Positions 38,001 to 46,440 of a stretch of 64,000 nt of DNA are shown one piece after another (the first letter of the stretch is position 1; each line of letters begins with the position of its first letter). The notes under the pieces were generated by a model. The model did not search any database. It was not told the DNA's origin and saw only the letters and a program-made list of their open reading frames with translations. Made by a program: the position numbers and the translations under genes. Origin of the DNA: Stomorhina lunata (Eukaryota > Arthropoda > Insecta > Diptera > Rhiniidae); assembly GCA_933228675.1 (NCBI GenBank), contig OW121743.1:93373998-93437997 (forward strand), read 5' to 3'.

Positions 38001-40684
38001 AGACATTTTTTTAATATAAAAATGTTTCTATAGTATATTTTTCGTATAAAAAGATTTTTCTATAAAATTTCTTTTGGGTAAAACAATTTTTCTATAAAAA
38101 ATTATTTGGATATAAGAATTTTTCTATAGAAAATTTTTTGGATATAAAATTTTTTCTGTAGAAAATTTTCTGGATATAAAAATTTTTCTGTAGAAAATTT
38201 TCTGGATATAAAAATTTTTCTGTGGAAAATTTTCTAGATATAACATATTTTTCTGTGGAAAATTTTCTAGATATAATATATTTTTCTATAGAAAACGTTT
38301 TTTAAATACAAATTTTTCTATTGAAAACTTTTTTAAACACAAATTTTTTTATAGAATATTTTTTGGATATAAAAAATTGTCTGTAGAAAATTTTTTGGAT
38401 ATAAAAATTTTTCTATAGAAAATTTTTTGGATAGAAAAATTTTTCTATAGAAAATTTTTTGGATAGACAAATTTTTCTATAGAAAATTTTTGGCTAGAAA
38501 AATATTTCTATGAAAAATTTTTTGTATAAAAAAATTTTCTATAGAAAATTTTTTGAATAGAAAAATGTTTCTAAAGAAAATTTTTTGGATATAAAAATTT
38601 TTCTAAAGAAAATTTTTTGGATAAAAAATTTCTCTATAGAAAATTTTTGCATATAAAGAATTTTCTATAGAAAATTTTTTGGATATAAAAATTTTTGTAT
38701 AGAAAATTTTTTGGATATAAAAAAGTTTTTCTATAGAATTTTTTTGAATAAAAAATTTTTTCTATAGAAATTTTTTGAATAAAAAATTTTTTCTATAGAA
38801 AATATTTTTAATATAAAAATTTTTATATAGAAATTTTTTTGCATATAAAAATTTTTCTATAAAATTTTTTTTTGGAAATAATTTTTTTTTTTTATAGAAA
38901 AGTTTTGGATTCAAAAATTTTTCTATAGAAAATATTTTGGATATCAAGATTTTTCTAATGAAAACTTTTTGCATATTTTTCTATAGAAAATTTTTTTTGA
39001 TAAAAAAAAATTTGTCTGTATAGTAAAACTTTTCAATAGGAAATTTTCTGAATATAAAAATTTTTCTATAGAAAATTTATTGGATATTAACATTTTTCTT
39101 TTGAAAAAATTTTCTTTAGAAAAATGTTTCTAAAGAAAATTTTTTGGATATAAAAATTTTTCTAAAGAAAATTTTTTGGATAAAAAAATTTCTCTATAGA
39201 AAATTTTTGGATATAAAGAATTTTCTATAGAAAATTTTTTGGATATAAAAATTTTTGTATAGAAGATTTTTTGGATATGAAAATGTTTTTCTATAGAATT
39301 TTTTTGAATAAAAAAATTTTTTTATAGAAATTTTTTTGGACATAAAAATGTATCTATGGAAAACTTTTTGAATATATAAATTTTTTGTATAAAATTTTTT
39401 GAGTTCAATATTTTATAAAAAATTTTTTTTGGATATAAAAATTTTTCTGTAAAAAATTTTTTGGAAATAAAAATTTGTTTATAGAAATGTTTTGGATACA
39501 AAAATTTTTCTATAGAAAATACTATTTTTGGAAATTAAATTATTTTTCTGAAAAAAAATTTCACTATAAAAATTTTGCAATAGAATATCTTTTGTTATAA
39601 AAAAGTATTTATAGTCAATTTTTCGTTAACAATTTTTTCTATAGAAATTCTTTTGTTATAAGAATTTTTGTATACAGAATTTGTCTATGAAAATTTTTAT
39701 TTAAAAAGAATTTTCTTATTAAAATTTTCAGTAGAAAAATATTTCTTTATTAAAATTTTGCTACAAAAATCTTTTCTTGATTAAAATTTTTCTATTGAAA
39801 ATTTTTCTTCATTAACATTTCTCTATAGGAAATTTTTCTTTATTAAAATTTTTTCTTGTTAATTTTTTTTTATTAAAATTTTTCTTTATTGAAATTTTAT
39901 TATTTAAATTTTTTTTATTCAAATTTTTCTATAGAAAAGCTTTCTTCATTAAAATTTTTCTATAGAAAATGTTTCTTTTTAAAATTATTATACAATTAAA
40001 TCTGAATCCTTTTTATTTAGAACAATGACAAAATGGCCGCCTTATGGATGTATGCTGCTCAAAATGGAAATATATTGGCACCACAACCGAAACCCTCTCG
40101 TAGCGGCAGACCTGTTATGCTTATACCAGCCACCGGAACTGTAAGAATTTTAAACTCCTTTTGAAAAACAATTTTAATTATTTTCCATTTTTTTTAAGCT
40201 ACCCCATCCACCCACTATGATGATGCCACCGCCACATCCCATGATGGGACCACCACCACCAATTGCCGCTTATCGGGGCATGACTTTACCCTATGCCAGA
40301 ACCACTTCCATGCCGGTAATATATGCCCCACCACCCAGCAGCATGCCTGGTACTTATCGCACTCAAAAAAGCTCTAAATCTAATGATGCCCGTAAAAAAC
40401 GTAGACCAGCAGCAGCCCAAGTTCTACGTACCGGCAAATCTAATGCCGATCGTCGTCAGAGACGTAAATCGGATGCCGATATTGTAGATGGCAATCCTTC
40501 GTTTGAATATCATGGCTTAGATCGTGCTATAGCCGATAATTTTTTGGCACGCCAAGAAAAATCACATACCGGTAGTCATCTAGATTATTCTTCGTCATCG
40601 GGTGCTAGCGATACGTATGGTAACACTGGGCCCTCGAGAGCTTCGTCAAAGACGAAAATAGTCTGTCGTGACGTTGTAATGTAA
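13074..40684 (+). CDS. Four-pass membrane protein with Gln-rich N terminus (five coding exons)
   Basis: Coding exons are 13074-14060, 15607-15728, 37681-37798, 40021-40140 and 40199-40684, all with GT-AG borders and matching phases. They predict 610 aa. The start is the ATG at 13074 in a good fly context (TCAAAATGA). A TTG nine bases upstream is not used. Residues 1-230 are polar and rich in Gln, Ser and Thr. Four hydrophobic segments lie at about 236-261, 272-291, 296-318 and 342-365, so both termini should be cytoplasmic. The C terminus has a Pro/Met-rich stretch, then Arg/Lys- and Ser-rich sequence. I do not recognise a named family. From memory a Drosophila neighbour of S6kII (CG17600) could be the orthologue, but this is unverified. 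Intron 2 is 21952 bp and contains two other genes. AATAAA at 40754. Confidence 0.85.
14061..15606 (+). other. Intron 1 of the membrane protein gene
   Basis: GTGAGT donor, TTTTTTCAG acceptor. AT-rich, with no array of the 30 bp type and no recognisable transposon. Confidence 0.75.
15607..15728 (+). CDS. Membrane protein gene, coding exon 2
   Basis: Encodes a linker beginning [15 protein letters not shown], then the fourth hydrophobic segment ([17 protein letters not shown]) and a cysteine-containing end, YRCALQMCS. It ends in phase 2 before GTAAGT at 15729. Confidence 0.85.
15729..16569 (+). other. Start of intron 2 of host gene; upstream region of S6kII
   Basis: Contains the promoter and 5' UTR of S6kII, though I cannot fix the start site. 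The ATG at 16570 is preceded by CGCCACC, a good initiation context. A CT-rich stretch with TCTCTCACTCTCG (about 16100) is GAGA-like on the opposite strand and may be promoter-proximal. Confidence 0.4.
16570..18610 (+). CDS. S6kII: S6kII exon 1
   Basis: Encodes residues 1-680 and one base of codon 681: the N-terminal kinase domain, the regulatory linker and the first half of the C-terminal kinase domain. The donor GTAAGT follows TTTAG at 18610, splitting the glycine codon of the DLG triplet. Confidence 0.96.
16570..23395 (+). CDS. S6kII: Ribosomal protein S6 kinase, 90 kDa (RSK)
   Basis: An ERK-activated Ser/Thr kinase with two kinase domains. Exons 16570-18610 and 22776-23395 join in phase 1 to give 886 aa. 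The N-terminal 172 residues are Gln/Ser/His-rich. The AGC kinase domain (about 173-435) has GEGSFGKV at 180-187, K205, YRD 296-298, DFG 316-318, the activation-loop serine S331 in YSFCGT, and APE 340-342. The linker carries S468 and S472 before Pro (turn motif) and the hydrophobic motif FRGFSF with S489. The CaMK-like C-terminal kinase domain (about 533-795) has GRGTFSV, HRD 655-657, DLG 679-681 in place of DFG, and the ERK-site TP at T695. The C terminus ends with LAKRRAKDR, an ERK docking motif. It is somewhat longer than human RSKs (about 740 aa) because of the N-terminal extension. It is nested in intron 2 of the membrane protein gene, same strand. AATAAA at 23706. Confidence 0.96.
18611..22775 (+). 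other. S6kII intron
   Basis: GTAAGT donor and a TTCATTCAG acceptor at 22775. It holds a complete interspersed inverted-repeat element at 18901-19654. The remainder is AT-rich with no gene. A stretch at about 22340-22620 with TATATCTCGAAAACTAGAG and GAAATTTCATGAC has the look of an old dispersed repeat but is not classified. Confidence 0.7.
18901..19654 (+). mobile_element. Interspersed repeat with ATACCCTTCACCAC ends, copy 1
   Basis: Left end TATACCCTTCACCACCA and right end TTAGTGGTGAAGGGTATC form an imperfect inverted repeat. Beyond the right arm comes a tail ending CTTTCCTACTTGTTTT. The internal sequence matches 54562-55432 in reverse orientation (landmarks GTAACGCATAGAAATATTTG, GATTTATCGATGTC, CATTTGACC). 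No coding capacity is seen, so it is probably a non-autonomous DNA element. Remnants of the same family occur at about 1225, 34385, 47676, 48135, 52439, 57505 and 61360. Confidence 0.75.
22776..23395 (+). CDS. S6kII: S6kII exon 2
   Basis: Encodes the C-terminal half of the second kinase domain from [11 protein letters not shown], including the TPCYTANF activation segment, APE, the DIWSLG helix F motif, and the C-terminal tail with a basic docking motif. The TAA stop is at 23393-23395. Confidence 0.95.
23396..25311. other. S6kII 3' UTR and intronic spacer
   Basis: AATAAA at 23706 is the likely polyadenylation signal. Beyond about 24200 there is no gene. Part of the GGCGCCACCTGTCG repeat family occupies 24843-25190 and is listed separately. 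Confidence 0.5.
24843..25190 (+). repeat. Short copy of the ~131 bp-unit repeat family
   Basis: About two and a half units carrying GGCGCCACTTGTCGG, ACCAACTTAGAAACC, TCGGCTCATGC and a terminal GACAGGCAGACAAACATT followed by TTTTTTATAGAT. It matches 50118-51480 in orientation and the reverse of 62335-63810. Confidence 0.75.
25312..25654. mobile_element. 343 bp inverted-repeat element (MITE-like)
   Basis: The ends are CATGTCACA at 25312-25320 and TGTGACATG at 25646-25654, a perfect 9 bp inverted repeat. It is extended inward by AATTCCGTTCGG and CCGAACGGAATT after small gaps. The interior repeats the GGAATT/AATTCC theme several times and has no ORF. No clear target-site duplication is seen, so the exact family is not assigned. 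Confidence 0.65.
25655..26559. other. Very AT-rich spacer
   Basis: No gene or element recognised. ORFs here are low-complexity Ile/Tyr/Asn/Lys runs from AT-rich DNA. Confidence 0.4.
26640..26815 (-). pseudogene. Decayed mariner-type transposase fragment
   Basis: On the - strand one frame reads [16 protein letters not shown] (about 26810-26755) and a second frame reads [19 protein letters not shown] (about 26730-26670). In mariner transposases these two blocks are adjacent: the D-containing HHDNA-HTSAQT region, then HPPYSPDLAPNDFFLF. Here the residues between the catalytic Asp and TSAQT are deleted and a frameshift separates the blocks. No intact ORF or inverted repeats are seen, so this is an old dead copy. 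Confidence 0.8.
26930..27515. repeat. ~20 bp minisatellite, CAATTGAAATTGAGAA type
   Basis: Repeats of TTTTCAATTGAAATTGAGAA (units of about 19-22 bp, variable), built on the palindrome TTTTCAATTGAAA. At the right end (about 27415-27515) the repeat continues in the opposite orientation (CAATTGAAAATTCTCAAATT), making a partial inverted arrangement. It is distinct in sequence from the TATAG arrays. Confidence 0.85.
27516..28350. mobile_element. Unclassified transposon debris with CCCGGCGTTGCCCGGG head
   Basis: The motif CTAGCTGCTTGGACCCGG followed by CGTTGCCCGGG (27727-27755) resembles heads of dispersed insect repeats. A related hairpin head (CCGAGCAAGGCTCGG) occurs at 63779. The following sequence has two GGGCGTAAAA blocks. 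An 83-codon ORF on the - strand at 27542-27793 is not recognised and may be part of a dead element. Confidence 0.45.
28351..30249. other. AT-rich spacer inside host intron 2
   Basis: No gene recognised. Long A and T tracts and weak TATAG-type units at about 29170-29300. Confidence 0.4.
30250..32175. repeat. ~30 bp array, TTCTTATTTTTATAGGAAA variant
   Basis: Units of about 29-31 bp made of TTTCAAAAATTTCTTA and TTTTTATAGGAAA, more diverged than the arrays elsewhere. It lies in the large host intron, between S6kII and the phosphatase gene. Confidence 0.9.
32176..33344. other. T-rich non-repetitive island between two arrays
   Basis: The repeat stops and ordinary T-rich sequence with TTGTTGTTGTTG and GTATGTATGTATGTG runs appears. 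No exon or promoter can be supported. Confidence 0.35.
33345..33845. repeat. ~30 bp array, continuation of the TTATAGGAAA variant
   Basis: About fifteen units of the type seen at 30250-32175. It ends about 15 bp before the hammerhead module at 33860. Confidence 0.88.
33860..34165 (+). mobile_element. Hammerhead-ribozyme module, copy 2 (diverged, longer)
   Basis: Same order as copy 1: TTTAGTTATAATGTGTGG leader, ribozyme at 33978-34021, CAAACATTTTCTGGC, TTATCAATTAATTGTCTG, GGGATCAAATGCGAATA, and ACATCTCGACAATTTTG end. It has about 45 additional bases before the ribozyme relative to the other copies, and many substitutions. It is the oldest or most independent copy, which makes the retained ribozyme fold informative. 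Confidence 0.72.
33978..34021 (+). ncRNA. Type I hammerhead ribozyme, copy 2
   Basis: Stem I is TCTC (33978-33981) with GAGA (34018-34021). The core is CTGAAGA at 33982-33988. Stem II is GATGG (33989-33993) with CCATC (34003-34007) around a loop that differs from copy 1. GAAA is at 34008-34011 and CGCGTC at 34012-34017. Relative to copies 1 and 3 one C-G pair of stem I is a T-A pair, so pairing is kept. Confidence 0.83.
34166..34564. other. Spacer downstream of the phosphatase gene
   Basis: AT-rich. A remnant of the ATACCCTTCACCAC repeat family lies at about 34385-34475 (TTTCTACGC, ACATCAGCACAAACTTAT). A possible - strand AATAAA lies at 34324-34329. Confidence 0.4.
34565..35208 (-). CDS. PP2C phosphatase exon 2
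   Basis: Encodes residues from [17 protein letters not shown] to the stop TGA at 34567-34565. It has the two C-terminal metal-binding aspartate motifs and the acidic tail. Confidence 0.93.
34565..36490 (-). CDS. PP2C-family protein phosphatase, PPM1H/J/M type
   Basis: A metal-dependent Ser/Thr phosphatase. Exon 1 is 36490-35269 and exon 2 is 35208-34565. The 60 bp intron has a GTAAGG donor, joins in phase 1, and yields 621 aa. The PP2C domain spans about residues 70-500. Visible motifs are [13 protein letters not shown] with D133, GDSRAV, the TPETER block, [17 protein letters not shown] with D424, and VDDISV with D486/D487; these aspartates are the expected metal ligands. The long inserts and the TPETER and GEGK blocks match the PPM1H branch rather than PPM1A. 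Residues after about 500 form an acidic Glu/Lys-rich tail that I do not recall in human PPM1H. From memory the Drosophila orthologue is CG17598. It is nested in intron 2 of the + strand membrane protein gene, so the two are transcribed convergently through the same DNA. Confidence 0.94.
35269..36490 (-). CDS. PP2C phosphatase exon 1
   Basis: Starts at the ATG at 36490 ([20 protein letters not shown]) and ends in VTIPG before the donor at 35268. It contains the NEDQ and FDGH metal-binding motifs and GDSRAV. Confidence 0.94.
36491..37680. other. Phosphatase upstream region and end of host intron 2
   Basis: The - strand promoter and 5' UTR of the phosphatase should lie here. The sequence near 36560-36780 is less AT-rich than the surroundings. 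No core promoter can be fixed. The host acceptor CTTTTTTACAG ends at 37680. Confidence 0.45.
37681..37798 (+). CDS. Membrane protein gene, coding exon 3
   Basis: Follows the 22 kb intron. It reads [15 protein letters not shown] and then a hydrophilic stretch ending MSIAGSEK, phase 0, before GTATAT at 37799. Confidence 0.8.
37830..40005. repeat. ~30 bp array filling intron 3, TTTTGGATAT variant
   Basis: Units of TTTTTCTATAGAAAATTTTT plus GGATATAAAA or related variants. A block at about 38570-38760 (TTTCTAAAGAAAATTTTTTGG onward) recurs at about 39120-39310, so part of the array was duplicated. It occupies nearly all of the intron between coding exons 3 and 4, so the pre-mRNA carries it. Confidence 0.92.
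40021..40140 (+). CDS. Membrane protein gene, coding exon 4
   Basis: Encodes [16 protein letters not shown] and a Pro-rich continuation to IPATGT. Exactly 120 nt, phase 0 at both ends, flanked by TTTATTTAG and GTAAGA. Confidence 0.82.
40199..40684 (+). CDS. Membrane protein gene, last coding exon
   Basis: Starts in frame with LPHPP after a 58 bp intron. A Met/Pro/His-rich block is followed by KKRRP and RRQRRKSD basic clusters and a Ser/Gly-rich tail ending in CRDVVM. The basic clusters could be phosphoregulated or membrane-proximal. No domain is recognised. Confidence 0.85.
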   Translation, partial: LPHPPTMMMPPPHPMMGPPPPIAAYRGMTLPYARTTSMPVIYAPPPSSMPGTYRTQKSSKSNDARKKRRPAAAQVLRTGKSNADRRQRRKSDADIVDGNPSFEYHGLDRAIADNFLARQEKSHTGSHLDYSSSSGASDTYGNTGPSRASSKTKIVCRDVVM

Positions 40685-41289
40685 ATGAAGTGAACATTGT
40701 TGTAGTTCTTAAATATTTACTTGTAGTTTTCATTAGATTTAAGATGATTATTTAATAAATAATATATGTATATTAGGGGTATTCACAATGTAGAGTATTT
40801 TGAGAAGTAAATAAGAAAAAGTAATTTTCGATTTAAACTAACATATGAAATAATTTCTGATATTATGGTTTTGTTTCTGGATTAATATAAGGAGTTATTG
40901 TTTAAGTCTCCTACAATAATTTTACTTAAGTTGAATTCAGCCTTTTTGATAATTTCCTAGGCCAAGTACTCTGCGTTGTGAATACTGCTATTATTTGTAT
41001 TTTAAAGAACTTGTATATAATTTGAAATAAGAACATGAACTAATCTATTCAAGATTTATCAAGGATATATATTTTTATAACCTTTCATTGTATGTATTGT
41101 ACTTTTTGTGCACGTACATATCTTACACGTTATTTTTTCTATAACTAACATTAAACGATTGTATATTTAAAATTCAATTAAAATTTTAATATTAATATTT
41201 AAAAATTATATTAAAATAAATAAATTATAAAAAATACGGTTCTAAATGTTGATTATTCCCTCCTTGGAAAGAAAAAGATAAATTATTTT
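40685..41289 (+). other. 3' UTR of the membrane protein gene and spacer
   Basis: AATAAA at 40754-40759 is a plausible poly(A) signal. No other gene. Confidence 0.5.
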
Positions 41290-42300
41290 TCTTTATCAAC
41301 AGAAAATTTTTCTATAAAAATTCTTCGATAAAAAATTTTTCTATAGAAAGTTTTTCGGTATAAAAATGTTTCTATTAAACATTTTTAGGTATAAAATTCT
41401 ATAGAAAATTTTTCGGTATTAAAATTTTTCTATAGAAAATTTTTCAGTATAAAAATTTTTCTATAAAAAATTTTTCAGTATAAAAATTTTTCTGTAGAAA
41501 ATCTTTCGGTATAAACAGTTTTCTATAGAAAATTTTTCGGTATGAAAATTTTTCGGTATAAAAAATTTTCTATAAGAAATTTTTCGGTATAAACATTTTC
41601 TATAAAAAATTTTTCGGTATAAACATTTTCTATACAAAATCTTTTGGTATAAACATTTTCTATACAAAATCTTTTGGTATAAACATTTTCTATACAAAAT
41701 CATTCGATATAAACATTTCTCTATAGAAAATTTTTCGGCATAAAAATTTTTCTATAAAAAATTTTTCGGTATAAAAAATTTTGTATAGAAAATTTTTTGG
41801 TATTAAAATTTTTTTACAGAAAATTTTTCTATAGAAAATTTTTCGGTATAAAAATTTTTCTATAGAACATTTTTCGGTATAAAAATTTTTCTATAGAAAA
41901 TTTTTCGGTATAAAAATTTTTCTATAGAAAATTTTTCGGTATACACATTTTTCTATTGAAAATTTTGCGGTATAAAAATTTTTCTATAGAAAATTTTTCG
42001 GTATAAAAATTTTTCTACAGAAAATTTTTTGCTATAAAAATTTTTCGGTATAAACATTTTTCTATAGAATTTTTTTGCTATACAAATTTTTCTAGAGACA
42101 ATTTTTTGCTATAAAAGTTTTTATATAGAAAATTTTTGGGTATACAAATTTTTATACAGAAAATTTTTCGCTATAAAAATTTTTCTATAGAAAATTTGTT
42201 TATAAAATTTTTTTTATAGAAAAAAAAAAAAATTTTTCGCTATAAAAATTTTTCTTTACAAAATTTTTTCTACAGAAATTTTTTTTGAAAACTTGTGTAT
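41290..42300. repeat. 30 bp array, TTTCGGTAT variant
   Basis: Units of TTTTTCTATAGAAAATTTTT with CGGTATAAAA, about 30 copies, degenerate at the right end. It lies between the 3' ends of the convergent membrane protein and IFT38 genes. Confidence 0.93.
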
Positions 42301-42364
42301 AAGTTTTATCGATTTTTATTACGATCATACAATATTTTTTTTATAAAAAAGTAAGAAACTTTAG

Positions 42365-42370
42365 TTTATT
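42365..42370 (-). terminator. IFT38 poly(A) signal AATAAA
   Basis: AATAAA on the - strand, five bases after the IFT38 stop codon and immediately before the array. Confidence 0.5.
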
Positions 42371-42374
42371 TTAT

Positions 42375-43918
42375 TTAAAAATCCTCATCACTATGATGCT
42401 CTGGCTTGCTAGCAGTTTTGGGTCTTAATTGTAGTTCCCCAGTAATTTTCGAGATACTTATGCTGTCCATTGAATCCATGCCAACTAAAAATAAAACTCA
42501 AATTATTCAATATCTAAAACACAACAAATTATCATTAAAACTTACAGTCATCGTCATCATCATCCCCCAAATTATTTAAATCCCCAATACCAGCAGCCCC
42601 TGATGTTCCTGGTATCGCACCATTTGAGCTCATACCCAAAATTTCCGCCATATCTAAATCACTATCCGAACTACCAAATGAACTGTCGCCCTCTAAATCC
42701 AAACGGTCGGCTTTAGTTTTATCTTCAACCTTTATCGTCGATGTGCGTCCCCTTCCTGTTGTGGGACGAGCCCGGGAGGTGGCTGTACCTGGTCTCTTGA
42801 TGTTGGCTGTAGTTTTGGGATTTTTATTTGTAACATCGTCTTTTCGTAAATCTGAGGGCAGTTCAGGCTCTAAGCCAAAATGTGTATCTAATTGAGCCTC
42901 ATCATCCTCCAGATCTTCATCTTCGTCTGCCAAAAGACCATCTGGTATAAAGGGCATGGAATTTTCGTTTGGTTTTTGTAAGAGAGGCGAGGAAATGGGT
43001 GTGGATCGTTTAGTGCGTGCCTCAAATTGTGCTCTCAAAGCGTCTCTTACATGAAGACGTAGGAAATATTGTTGGAAAAGATTTTTCAATTCCTTTTCCT
43101 GTTCCTCAAACTCAGCCATATGGGCGGGCCTGATCTTTTGCAAGGCCTCTAAACGCTGCTTGGTGCGTTCCAATTCTGCTTTCTTACGCTGCAATTTCGA
43201 GTTGAGAGCATTTAATTCTACTCGTGCATTTTCCAATTGAGCTTTGCCCGATTGCAGCTTAACCTGCGAAGAAGCTACGGCATTTTTTAAGCTTTTTTCC
43301 ACTGAAGCCAGTTCCATGGGCCTATTAGCCTGGGCCTGTCTTGCTTCTTTATTATTCATTTCCTTAAGCAGCAGATCATGTAAAGTGGCTCCTCTTTGGG
43401 TTAAATCTGAGGAGAGCTCTCGGGCTCTTCTCAAATCATCCATTTTATCACCAATATCCACCTGATTCAGACTTCGGTAGTGTTCATCTTCTTCTTGATT
43501 GTCGTCGGTGGTATTGGGCGCTATTAACAGTCTCGTGATCTTTTGTAATTCCCCGGCTGTTAAGGCAGAGGCGGCATAGAGTTTTCGGGGATTTAATTTA
43601 ATGGCGGATTTGGTAACAAAAAACTCAGTGGCCGAGCGTATTAGGAGAACTCTTTCTTCTTTGGTAGTTATACCTCCCGGTAGAACTGAACCGGGTTCCA
43701 ATAAACCAGCCAGCCATTGTAAAACTTCGGCCACTACATAAAAAGAAGCCAGGCAGCCGAAATTTGTGGATAAGGCCTGTAAAGGAAAGGTATGGGGATA
43801 GCCCAATAGCTTCAAGTGCTCGGCGAGATCTTTGTAAGCAAAAAAGTAAAAGATTGAAGTTTAATAAATTTTTTCTATATAAATTTCAAATTTTACCTCG
43901 AACTTCTTTAAAGGACAT
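42375..43918 (-). CDS. IFT38: Intraflagellar transport protein 38 (CLUAP1/qilin homologue)
   Basis: A subunit of the IFT-B complex that carries cargo along ciliary axonemes. In flies it is expected in ciliated sensory neurons. Exons are 43918-43897 (22 nt, MSFKEVR), 43829-42546 and 42484-42375, all GT-AG, giving 471 aa. The N-terminal MSFKEVRDLAEHLKLLGYP, the FFVTKSAIKLNPRKLYAA block and the KITRLL stretch match CLUAP1. The family's N-terminal domain is calponin-homology-like (about 1-130). It is followed by a long coiled coil (about 155-300) and an acidic Ser/Asp-rich tail ending HHSDEDF. Human CLUAP1 is 413 aa. Residues 33-38 (CLASFY) look inserted compared with my memory of the family. An RFX X-box match lies upstream. 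It is convergent with the membrane protein gene. Confidence 0.94.
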
Positions 43919-43999
43919 CCTGACTAAATTAAACTTTAAAATTTTCTCTAAAATTAATTTTGTTGTGGCTATTGTTTCTTTTGTTTACCCTTTATTGAG

Positions 44000-44012
44000 G
44001 TTGCTTGGAAAC
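44000..44012 (+). promoter_or_regulatory. Candidate RFX X-box upstream of IFT38
   Basis: GTTGCTTGGAAAC fits the X-box consensus RYYNYY-N(1-3)-RRNRAC with a one-base spacer. It lies 82 bp upstream of the IFT38 ATG, within the range where X-boxes drive fly ciliary genes. A second near-palindrome, GTTCCATGGTAAC, lies at 44302-44314. Confidence 0.6.
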
Positions 44013-44496
44013 CACTTTTGTTTACCATATGGTTTCTTGGTTTTCCAAAAGCAGGGGATGATACTTGGAATATCAAGCAACTGGTGTTTGTTTCTAATTT
44101 GAAGTAAAACATTTTAGTTAGGGGTAATAACATCAAATGCGTTTTAATTTTTCTCTTAAACTAAAATTGTATAATTTTAAAATTAGTTGGAAGTTCATTT
44201 TGCATTTTGATATACATTTTCATTAGAAGATTTTCACTTTTCTTAATAAACTTCTCCAACTTAAGCAAATGATTAAAAGGCGTCATAGCAACAGGTTGTA
44301 GTAGTAGTTCCATGGTAACATGAAATATAATATTGTATACAAAAGGTAGAGACAACTGGGGGAAGAATTTTTTGTATGAAGACTAAGAAGACAACTGATT
44401 CCTTTGGCTTTCTTTAAGAAACTTTTGTTGTTTTAACAGATACATTTGTTGAATGTTTACCAAGAATTACCTTTGTTTTGTAATTCTTCTAAAAGG
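44013..44496. other. Upstream spacer of IFT38
   Basis: No other gene is seen. It may contain further IFT38 regulatory sequence. Confidence 0.35.
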
Positions 44497-44583
44497 GTTG
44501 TAACCAGAGGTCGGCAACATTTTTTCTAAACTTACAACAACGACAGTAACAGCCGATCTCTGGTTATAACCAGAGGTCGGCGG
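44497..44583. repeat. Small inverted repeat AACCAGAGGTCGGC
   Basis: Arms 44497-44515 and 44552-44570 match as inverted repeats at 17 of 19 positions. A third, direct copy AACCAGAGGTCGGCG overlaps the right arm and continues to 44583. Source unknown; it may be the end of a small hairpin element. Confidence 0.6.
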
Positions 44584-44654
44584 CGAGAGAGTCACATGCA
44601 TATGCTTTTAATCACTAGTTTAACCAGATGTAGGCACAAAAAATCGTAGGCTGA

Positions 44655-46440
44655 AAATGTTTTATCAAAAAATTTTGTCTATAGAAATTTTTTTTATCAA
44701 AAATTTTTCTATAGAAATTTTTGTATCAAAAATTTTTTATAGAAAAGTTTTTGGTACAAAAATTTTCTATAGAAAAAATTTTGATACAAAAATTTTTCTA
44801 TAGAAAATTTTTGTAACAAAAACATTTCTATAGAAAATTTTTGTAACAAAAATTTTTCAATAGAAAATTTTTGTATCAAAAATTTTTCAATAGGAAATTT
44901 TTGTATCAAAAATTTTTCAATAGAAAATTTTTGTATCAAAAATTTTTCAATAGAAAATTTTTGTATCAAAAATTTTTCAATAGAAAATTTTTGTATCAAA
45001 AATTTTTCTATAGAAAATTTTTGTATTAAAAATTTTTCTGTAGAAAATTTTTGTATCAAAAATTTTTCTATAGAAAATTTTTGTATTAAAAATTTTTCTG
45101 TAGAAAATTTTTGTATCAAAAATTTTTCTATAGAAAATTTTTGTATCAAAAATGTTTCTATAGAAAATTTTTGTATCAAAAATTTTTATATAAAAAAAAA
45201 TTTGTATCAAAGATTTTTCTATAGAAAATTTTTGTATCAAAAATTTTTCTATAGAAAATTTTTTATCAAAAATTTTTCTATAGAAAATTTTGTATCAACA
45301 ATTTTTCTATAGAAAATTTTTTTATCAAAAATTTTTCTATAGAAAATTTTTGTATCCAACATTTTTCTATAGAAAATTTTTTTATAGAAAATTTTTGTAT
45401 CAAAAATGTTTTTATAGAAAATTTTTGTATCAAAAATGTTTCTATAGAAAATTTTTGTATCAAAAATTTTTATATAGAAAATATTTGTATCAAAGATTTT
45501 TCTATAGAAAATTTTTGTATCAAAAATTTTTCTATAGAAAATTTTTTATCAAAAAGTTTTCTGTAGAAAATTTTTTTATCAAAAATTTTTTTATAGAAAA
45601 TTTTTGTATCAAAAATTTTTCTATAGAAAATTTTGTATCAAAAATTTTTCTATAGAAAATTTTGTATCAACAATTTTTCTATAGAAAATTTTTTTATCAA
45701 AAATTTTTCTATAGAAAATTTTTGTATCCAACATTTTTCTATAGAAAATTTTTTTATAGAAAATTTTTGTATCGAAAATTTTTCTATAGAAAATTTTTGT
45801 ATCAAAAATTTTTGTATAGAAAATTTGTGTATCAAAAATTTTTCTATAGAAAATTTGTGTATCAAAAATTTTTCTATAGAAAATTTTTGTATCAAAAATT
45901 TTTCTATAGAAAATTTTTGTATCAAAAATTTTTCTATAGAAAATTTTTGTATCAAAAATTTTTCTATAGAAAATTTTTGTATCAAAAATTTTTCTATAAA
46001 AAATTTTTGTATCAAAAATTTTTCAATAGAAAATTTTTGTATCAAAAATTTTTCTATAGAAATTTTTTGTATCAAAAATTTTTCTATAGAAAATTTTTGT
46101 ATCAAAAATTTTTCTATAGAAATTTTTTGTATCAAAAATTTTTCTATAGAAAATTTTTGTATCAAAAATTTTTCTAAAGAAAATTTTTGTATCAAAAATT
46201 TTTCTATAAAAAATTTTTGTATCAAAAATTTTTCTATAGAAAATTTTTGTATCAAAAATTTTTCTATAGAAAATTTTTGTATCAAAAATTTTTCTGTAGA
46301 AAATTTTTCTATAGAAAATTTTTGTATCAAAAAATTTTCCATAGAAAATTTTTGTATCAAAAATTTCTGTATCAAAAATTTTTGTATCAAAAATTTTTCT
46401 ATAGAAAATTTTTCTATAAAACATTTTTCTATAGAAAATT
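44655..46440. repeat. 30 bp array, TTTTTGTATC variant
   Basis: About 58 units of CAAAAATTTTTCTATAGAAA plus ATTTTTGTAT. Very regular from 44870. A block at 45280-45370 recurs at 45650-45740, so internal duplication is visible. Gives long artefactual ORFs on both strands. Confidence 0.95.
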
